NCBI GenBank assembly: GCA_028280305.1
Contig: JANQMC010000034.1
Coordinates: forward strand, 1-64,000
Reading direction: 5' to 3'
Length of the DNA: 64,000 nt
From: Pelagibius sp.
GTDB lineage: Bacteria; Pseudomonadota; Alphaproteobacteria; Kiloniellales; Kiloniellaceae
This document shows positions 59,601 to 64,000 of this stretch, piece by piece. Within the stretch, counting starts at the first letter, position 1. Each line of letters opens with the position of its first letter. The notes beneath the pieces were generated by a model, which was not told the DNA's origin, did not search any database, and worked only from the letters and a program-made list of their open reading frames with translations. The translations under genes and the position numbers were made by a program.

Positions 59601-60323
59601 TCAGGGCTGCACCACCAACTGTGCACGGTCGGCGGCCATGCGGCCCCAGCCGTACTCAATGACGCGGCCTTCCGCATCGACGTTGATGGACTCTGTCACC
59701 AACACCGGCTGACTGCGCGGCAGGGCCAACAGCCGGGTCTCGCTTGTCGTTGGAAGCCGCGCGGTTATGCGGGTTTCTTTGCGGGTGTAATCGTCGATAC
59801 CGTAATGGCTCAGGGCCTTCGTGACAGAGTTTCCCCGCTTGTAAGTTTCGATGAAGTCGGGAAAACGGCGCGCTGGAAAGTGGTGAGCGGAGACCGAAAT
59901 TGCCCGGCCGTCGACCATGCCAATGCTTTCGATCAGCGCCACCGGTGCGCCTTTGCGAAGGTGTAGTTGTTTCGCGATGTAGGCATCCGCTGAGATCACC
60001 ATGGCTCTGACCAACTCGCCGGAGGGAATGCGCGATTGTTTTTCGATGTTCTCTGAAAATCGCGTCCGCTTGCCGAGCTTGTAATCGACAACCCGCTCCT
60101 GCACGAAGGTGCCACGGCCCTGTTCGACGCGGAGGATCCCTTCCTGCTCCAGATGGGCGATGCCCCGGCGTACAGTATGGCGGTTGACCGAGAAGCGCTC
60201 TGCCAATTCTGCCTCGGTCGGCATCTTTTCTCCGGGCTTGAACACGCGGTCCTTTATGTCGTTTTGCAGTGTTTCTGCAATCTGTCGCCAGAGTGCGACG
60301 CCCGCTTGCCGATGCAGTGTCAT
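59601..60323 (-). CDS. phnF: PhnF, GntR/HutC-family regulator of phosphonate genes
   Basis: This 240-residue repressor has a GntR winged helix (DRVFKPGEKMPTEAELAERF then VNRHTVRRGIAHLEQEGILR near 26-66) and a UTRA effector domain. The ATG at 60323 (MTLHRQ) has CGGGA upstream; an in-frame ATG at 60338 lacks a site. It lies between the phnDCE and phnGHIJK operons and is divergent from phnG, with a GTCTAGAC dyad between them as likely operator. Confidence 0.9.
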   Translation of the reverse strand: MTLHRQAGVALWRQIAETLQNDIKDRVFKPGEKMPTEAELAERFSVNRHTVRRGIAHLEQEGILRVEQGRGTFVQERVVDYKLGKRTRFSENIEKQSRIPSGELVRAMVISADAYIAKQLHLRKGAPVALIESIGMVDGRAISVSAHHFPARRFPDFIETYKRGNSVTKALSHYGIDDYTRKETRITARLPTTSETRLLALPRSQPVLVTESINVDAEGRVIEYGWGRMAADRAQLVVQP

Positions 60324-60331
60324 GGTGCGTC

Positions 60332-60349
60332 CCGTCATGCAAAGTTCAT
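60332..60349 (+). promoter_or_regulatory. Weak Pho-box-like direct repeat upstream of phnG
   Basis: CCGTCAT (60332-60338), four bases, then AGTTCAT (60343-60349) has the 7-4-7 layout of a PhoB box (CTGTCAT repeats), with a good first and a poor second half. PhoB control of C-P lyase genes is common, but this match is marginal. Confidence 0.3.
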
Positions 60350-60403
60350 GAAGTTATGCTTTACACATCTTGGTCCATTCTCTTACTTTAAAGAGGTATG
60401 GAC

Positions 60404-60411
60404 GTCTAGAC
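60404..60411. promoter_or_regulatory. Candidate PhnF operator
   Basis: GTCTAGAC is a perfect 8-bp palindrome, 18 bp before the phnG ATG in the phnF/phnG gap. PhnF/HutC-type regulators bind dyads with a TCTAGA or TATAGA core, so this is the best operator candidate. Confidence 0.5.
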
Positions 60412-60429
60412 AAATATGGAATTTGTATA

Positions 60430-60915
60430 ATGGATGCCGCTTCAAGCGAGGGTTCAGAGGCGCTGGACCCGGATCAGGCCGCGCGTCAGCGCTGGATGTC
60501 CGTTCTGGCCAAGGCCCGTCTTGCGGAACTGGAAAGCGCCTGGGACGAGATGCCGGAGAAGCCCGACTTCGCTTGGCTGCGCGCGCCGCAGAGTGGGATG
60601 GTCATGTTACGCGCCCGCAGCGGCGGGACCGGCTCCCAGTTCAATCTCGGCCAGATGACCGTTACCCGCTGCGCCCTGCGTCTGGAGAACGGCAACGCCG
60701 GCCTGGGCTACGTACAAGGCCGCTCAAAGCGTCACGCCGAACTTGCGGCGATCTTCGATGCGCTTCTTCAGGATGAAGCAAAAACCGTTGAGCTTGAAGC
60801 CAAGGTGATCGCGCCTCTGCTGGCCCGGCAGAAAGGGCGTCGTGAGGAGGCCAGCAGGAAAGCCAACGCGACAAAAGTGAACTTCTTCACCCTGGTGCGC
60901 GGGGAGAACGACTGA
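60430..60915 (+). CDS. phnG: C-P lyase core subunit PhnG
   Basis: This 161-residue protein is a core subunit of the PhnGHIJ complex, which attaches phosphonates to ribose triphosphate. Conserved segments are RQRWMSVLAKARLAELESAW near residue 19, PQSGMVMLRARSGGTGSQFNLGQMTVTRC near 52 and YVQGRSKRHAELAAIFDAL near 97. The ATG at 60430 lacks a strong ribosome site. Its stop overlaps phnH as TGATG. Confidence 0.93.
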   Translation: MDAASSEGSEALDPDQAARQRWMSVLAKARLAELESAWDEMPEKPDFAWLRAPQSGMVMLRARSGGTGSQFNLGQMTVTRCALRLENGNAGLGYVQGRSKRHAELAAIFDALLQDEAKTVELEAKVIAPLLARQKGRREEASRKANATKVNFFTLVRGEND

Positions 60916-61565
60916 TGGCCGAGCAAGCAGCGACGACCGCTACAACGAGGACGGGCACAACATCGGTTGGCATCGATATCGCGGACCTTAAACCCGGTCT
61001 GGGTGACTCGGTTCATGATTCGCAGCGCATTTTCCGTAGTCTTCTGGAGATCATGGCGCGGCCGGGCAAGGTGATCGATCTTGAGCACGATCTCGACGTG
61101 CCGGCGCCTCTGGATGTCGCTTCAGCCGCTGCCTTGCTGACACTCTGCGACCAGGACACCCCTTTGTGGCTCGACTGGATCGCCGATACGCCGCCGTTGC
61201 GGGCGTATTTCGCCTTTCACTGCGGTGTCCCTTTGGTCGAGCGGAGCCAGGATGCTGCCTTCGCCCTGGTCAGCGATCCTTCGAACATGCCGCGCTTCGC
61301 GCTTTTCGCTCAGGGCCTGGATCAATACCCCGATCGTTCCGCGACCTTGGTGATTCAAACCGAAAGCCTGAACGAAGGCCTTCAGGTGATGCTGAGCGGT
61401 CCCGGTATTCCCGAAAAGGTGTCGTTGCGTGCTGCCGGTTTGCCGGAATGGTTCTGGAACGATTGGCGGCTCAACGCAGCGCAGTTTCCTTTGGGTGTGG
61501 ATCTCTTTCTCACCGCCGGCCGTTCGATCGTCGGATTGCCGCGAACCGTGGTTGTGGAGACTTAA
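60915..61565 (+). CDS. phnH: C-P lyase core subunit PhnH
   Basis: This 216-residue protein begins MAEQAATT and contains the PhnH blocks LKPGLGDSVHDSQRIFRSLLEIMARPG near 24-50, LTLCDQDTPLWLD near 75 and the ending LFLTAGRSIVGLPRT. It is coupled to phnG by a TGATG overlap and is followed by phnI after 3 nt. PhnH is a structural member of the core complex. Confidence 0.93.
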   Translation: MAEQAATTATTRTGTTSVGIDIADLKPGLGDSVHDSQRIFRSLLEIMARPGKVIDLEHDLDVPAPLDVASAAALLTLCDQDTPLWLDWIADTPPLRAYFAFHCGVPLVERSQDAAFALVSDPSNMPRFALFAQGLDQYPDRSATLVIQTESLNEGLQVMLSGPGIPEKVSLRAAGLPEWFWNDWRLNAAQFPLGVDLFLTAGRSIVGLPRTVVVET

Positions 61566-61568
61566 GCT

Positions 61569-62666
61569 ATGTATGTCGCTGTAAAGGGTGGCGAGGAAGC
61601 GATCCTCAACGCGCACAAGCTGATCGCCGAAGAACGGCGCGGCGACACGGTGCTGCCTGAACTGTCGCTGGATCAGATCAAAGAGCAGATGCAACTGGCC
61701 GTCGATCGGGTAATGACCGAGGGGTCGCTTTATGATCGCGACTTGGCGGCCCTGGCCATCAAGCAGGCTCAAGGCGATCTTGTAGAAGCGATTTTTCTTC
61801 TCAGGGCCTACCGCACCACGCTCGCCCGCTTCGGGGAAACCCAACCCATCGACACCGCCAAGATGGCGGTGCGGCGGCGCATTTCCGCGGCTTACAAGGA
61901 CCTGCCCGGTGGCCAGGTTTTGGGGCCGAGCTACGACTACACCCACCGTCTGCTGGATTTTGCCTTGGCGGCAGAAGAAGGGGTGGGTGCGCCGCAGGCT
62001 ACGGTTGCCAAGGAAGCGGTGGACGAGGATATGCCCCGGGTTACTGACATTCTGAACCACGAAGGCCTGATCGAGGAGGAGATCGCCTGCGACGACGACG
62101 GGCCGGTCGCCGATCTGACCCGTGATCCGATGGAGTTTCCGGCTGACAGAGATATGCGACTGCAGAACTTGGCGCGGGGTGACGAGGGCTTTCTTCTGGC
62201 GCTCGGGTACTCCACTCAGCGCGGCTACGGTCGCAATCATCCCTTCGCCGGTGAGATCCGCCTCGGCGAGGTGGCGGTGGAGTTTGTGCCGGAGGAACTG
62301 GGTTTCGCCATTGAGATCGGCGAAGTAACCGTCACCGAATGCCAGATGATCAATCAGTTTGCCGGCTCGGCTGAGCGCCCGCCCCAGTTCACCCGCGGCT
62401 ACGGGCTCGCCTTCGGCCATTGCGAGCGCAAGACCATGGCCATGGCCCTGGTGGACCGGGCGCTGCGCGCGCGGGAGCTGGATGAGTCGATCGAGTATCC
62501 CGCCCAGGATGAGGAGTTCGTGCTCTATCACTCCGACAACGTCGAGGCCTCCGGTTTCGTCCAGCACTTGAAGCTGCCGCACTACGTGGACTTTCAGTCG
62601 GAACTGCAATTGATCCGCAGCCTGCGCCGGCGCCATGACGAGGATCACCTGGAGGCTGCAGAGTAA
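61569..62666 (+). CDS. phnI: C-P lyase core subunit PhnI
   Basis: This 365-residue subunit has the PhnI signature MYVAVKGGEEAILNAHKLI at the N-terminus, RRRISAAYKDLPGGQVLGPSYDYTHRLLDF near 98-127 and GYSTQRGYGRNHPFAGEIR near 213. PhnI has nucleosidase activity and, with PhnG, PhnH and PhnL, forms 5-phosphoribosyl phosphonate. Its stop overlaps the phnJ start (TAATG). Confidence 0.94.
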   Translation: MYVAVKGGEEAILNAHKLIAEERRGDTVLPELSLDQIKEQMQLAVDRVMTEGSLYDRDLAALAIKQAQGDLVEAIFLLRAYRTTLARFGETQPIDTAKMAVRRRISAAYKDLPGGQVLGPSYDYTHRLLDFALAAEEGVGAPQATVAKEAVDEDMPRVTDILNHEGLIEEEIACDDDGPVADLTRDPMEFPADRDMRLQNLARGDEGFLLALGYSTQRGYGRNHPFAGEIRLGEVAVEFVPEELGFAIEIGEVTVTECQMINQFAGSAERPPQFTRGYGLAFGHCERKTMAMALVDRALRARELDESIEYPAQDEEFVLYHSDNVEASGFVQHLKLPHYVDFQSELQLIRSLRRRHDEDHLEAAE

Positions 62667-63628
62667 TGCAAAAGTCCGAGAACCAGATACCGGCAGCCCC
62701 AGAGACGGATGAGGGCTACAACTTCGCCTACCTGGACGAACAGACCAAGCGCATGATCCGCCGCTGCATCCTGAAAGCGGTGGCCGTGCCGGGCTACCAG
62801 GTGCCTTTCGGTGGACGCGAGATGCCGCTGCCTTACGGCTGGGGCACGGGCGGCATGCAAGTGACAGCCAGCATCATTGGCCTGGACGACACCCTGAAGG
62901 TGATCGACCAGGGCGCCGACGACACCACAAACGCGGTAAACATCCGCCGTTTCTTTGCCCGCACCGCCGCGGTTGACACGACCGAAGTCACAGACGAGGC
63001 CAGCATCGTCCAGACCCGGCACCGGGTGCCGGAAGATCCCATGACCGAAGACCAGATTCTGGTCTACCAGGTGCCTCAGCCGGAGCCGCTACGCAGCCTG
63101 GAGCCGCGGGAGATCGAGTGCCGTAAGATGCATGCCTATAAGGAATACGGCCTGATGCAGGTGTCTCTTTATGAAGACATTGCACGCTTCGGTGAAATCG
63201 CGACGTCTTACTCCTATCCGGTGATGGTCAACGACCGCTATCTCATGTCACCGACGCCGATCCCCAAGTTCGATAACCCGAAGATGGACGGTTTTCCGGC
63301 CTTGCAGCTCTTCGGCGCCGGGCGGGAGAAGCGCATCTACGCGATCCCGCCTTACACGAAGGTGAAAAGCCTCGATTTCGACGATCACCCTTTTCAGATC
63401 CAGCAGTGGGAGCAGAATTGCGCCCTCTGCGGGGCTGAGGAGACCTTCCTGGACGAGGTGATCCTGGATGACCGTGGCGGCAAGATGTACGTCTGCTCCG
63501 ACTCCCACTTCTGCGCGCGGCGGCGGGAGGAAGGGCATAGTGGCAGCCTGCCAGACTCGGCGGCCGCTGCCTACGCCGCGGCTGTCGGCGCCCAGGAGCA
63601 AGCGGTTAGGGGAGAGCGTGAGCAATGA
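62666..63628 (+). CDS. phnJ: Alpha-D-ribose 1-methylphosphonate 5-phosphate C-P lyase PhnJ
   Basis: This 320-residue radical-SAM enzyme breaks the C-P bond. The cluster and radical cysteines C252, C255, C277 and C283 follow the PhnJ spacing C-x2-C-x21-C-x5-C exactly, around DEVILDDRGGKMYVCSD. GWGTGGMQVTASIIG near 57 is also conserved. The C-terminal 30 residues are Ala/Glu-rich. It overlaps phnK as ATGA. Confidence 0.95.
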   Translation: MQKSENQIPAAPETDEGYNFAYLDEQTKRMIRRCILKAVAVPGYQVPFGGREMPLPYGWGTGGMQVTASIIGLDDTLKVIDQGADDTTNAVNIRRFFARTAAVDTTEVTDEASIVQTRHRVPEDPMTEDQILVYQVPQPEPLRSLEPREIECRKMHAYKEYGLMQVSLYEDIARFGEIATSYSYPVMVNDRYLMSPTPIPKFDNPKMDGFPALQLFGAGREKRIYAIPPYTKVKSLDFDDHPFQIQQWEQNCALCGAEETFLDEVILDDRGGKMYVCSDSHFCARRREEGHSGSLPDSAAAAYAAAVGAQEQAVRGEREQ

Positions 63629-64000
63629 ACAGCGCGTCTCCCCTGCTGCGGGTGAACAACCTCTCCCATGCCTTTGGCAACCTGCTGGCCTGCTCGGACA
63701 TTTCCTTCGAACTGCACAGCGGCGAAGTCCTGGGGGTCGTCGGCGAATCCGGTTCTGGCAAGACAACCCTGCTGAATTGCCTCTCGGCGCGACTGATGCC
63801 GACCAACGGTATCGTGGAATACGATCTGCGCGATCGCGGTCTGACCGACATCTATGCCCTGTCCGAGCCGGAGCGGCGCTTTCTCCTGCGCACCGACTGG
63901 GGTGTGGTGATGCAGAACCCGCGCGACGGTCTGCGCATGGGTGTTTCCGCGGGCGGCAACGTCGGCGAGCGCCTGATGGCCGTAGGGGCGCGGCACTATG
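63625..64000 (+). CDS. phnK: C-P lyase ATPase subunit PhnK (truncated by window edge)
   Basis: The first 125 residues are present and the rest runs off the right edge. Walker A GESGSGKTT is at residues 40-48 and the Q-loop lies in VVMQNPRDGLRM, as in PhnK and DppD-type ATPases. Its ATG overlaps the phnJ stop. PhnK docks on the core complex of PhnGHIJ and couples ATP turnover to its activity. Confidence 0.92.
   Translation, partial: MNSASPLLRVNNLSHAFGNLLACSDISFELHSGEVLGVVGESGSGKTTLLNCLSARLMPTNGIVEYDLRDRGLTDIYALSEPERRFLLRTDWGVVMQNPRDGLRMGVSAGGNVGERLMAVGARHY

Noticed and set aside
60426-60431. TATAAT hexamer at the phnG start
   Set aside because: As a -10 it would start transcription downstream of the only good start codon, and no -35 lies at 16-18 bp; probably incidental.

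Overview
The window is high-GC bacterial chromosome from an alphaproteobacterium. The protein families and layout (Fur-type Zur beside znuABC, TctDE/TctABC, TTG starts, tight ATGA/TGATG gene overlaps, a C-P lyase operon led by a GntR PhnF) suggest a marine or soil Rhodospirillales-like lineage. The genus is an inference; no rRNA or tRNA gene is present to settle it. No insertion sequence, prophage, CRISPR array or plasmid feature was seen, and gene density is high throughout.

Layout. 1-3965: zinc homeostasis (DUF1826 protein cut by the left edge, znuA with a very large His-rich loop, divergent znuC-znuB-zur, and a Zur-like palindrome between them). 4135-7240: a small membrane protein, a seven-bladed WD40 protein, a DUF3179 protein and a tiny membrane ORF. 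7309-10120: a citryl-CoA-lyase-like enzyme with a class III CoA-transferase and an IclR regulator. 10117-13542: a three-domain MFS/PlsC/AMP-ligase membrane-lipid protein with TetR-type operators upstream.

13891-28654 is the most interesting region. It is a 14.7-kb, single-strand operon resembling the ring-reducing nicotinate pathway known from the anaerobe Eubacterium barkeri: a molybdenum hydroxylase (FAD subunit plus a fused FeS/Mo subunit), a 6-hydroxynicotinate-reductase-like protein, an enamidase with all expected metal ligands, and a MarR regulator. Between these sit an ApbE-like UPF0280 protein, two DUF1185 paralogues, a Rieske oxygenase and a Liv-type ABC importer with a fused LivH-LivM permease. 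The UPF0280 protein next to the reductase suggests a dedicated flavin-attachment factor, because the E. barkeri reductase carries covalent flavin.

28722-40253 holds a beta-carbonic anhydrase, a two-component system whose sensor has a His/acid-rich periplasmic loop, next to an EF-hand protein, a patatin/3-hydroxybutyrate dehydrogenase/acetoacetate decarboxylase operon, an ECF sigma/zinc-finger anti-sigma pair, and a flavodoxin-fold gene. Two copies of a GTAACC-N16-CATC promoter-like element flank the sigma operon and point outward at its neighbours, which suggests a local ECF regulon. A TctD/TctE two-component system with an extra periplasmic binding protein diverges from the tctC-tctB-tctA transporter at 40397-43525.

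43606-56102: a GMC oxidoreductase, hemN behind an FNR/FixK box placed so that the mRNA may be leaderless, a GPDPase-type membrane protein, the six-gene DUF4129-DUF4350-MoxR-DUF58-SpoIIM-RDD operon, and psuK-psuG for pseudouridine breakdown. 56099-64000: phosphonate utilisation, with phnD-phnC-phnE and a methyltransferase on the minus strand, phnF, and a divergent phnG-H-I-J-K C-P lyase operon cut by the right edge in phnK.
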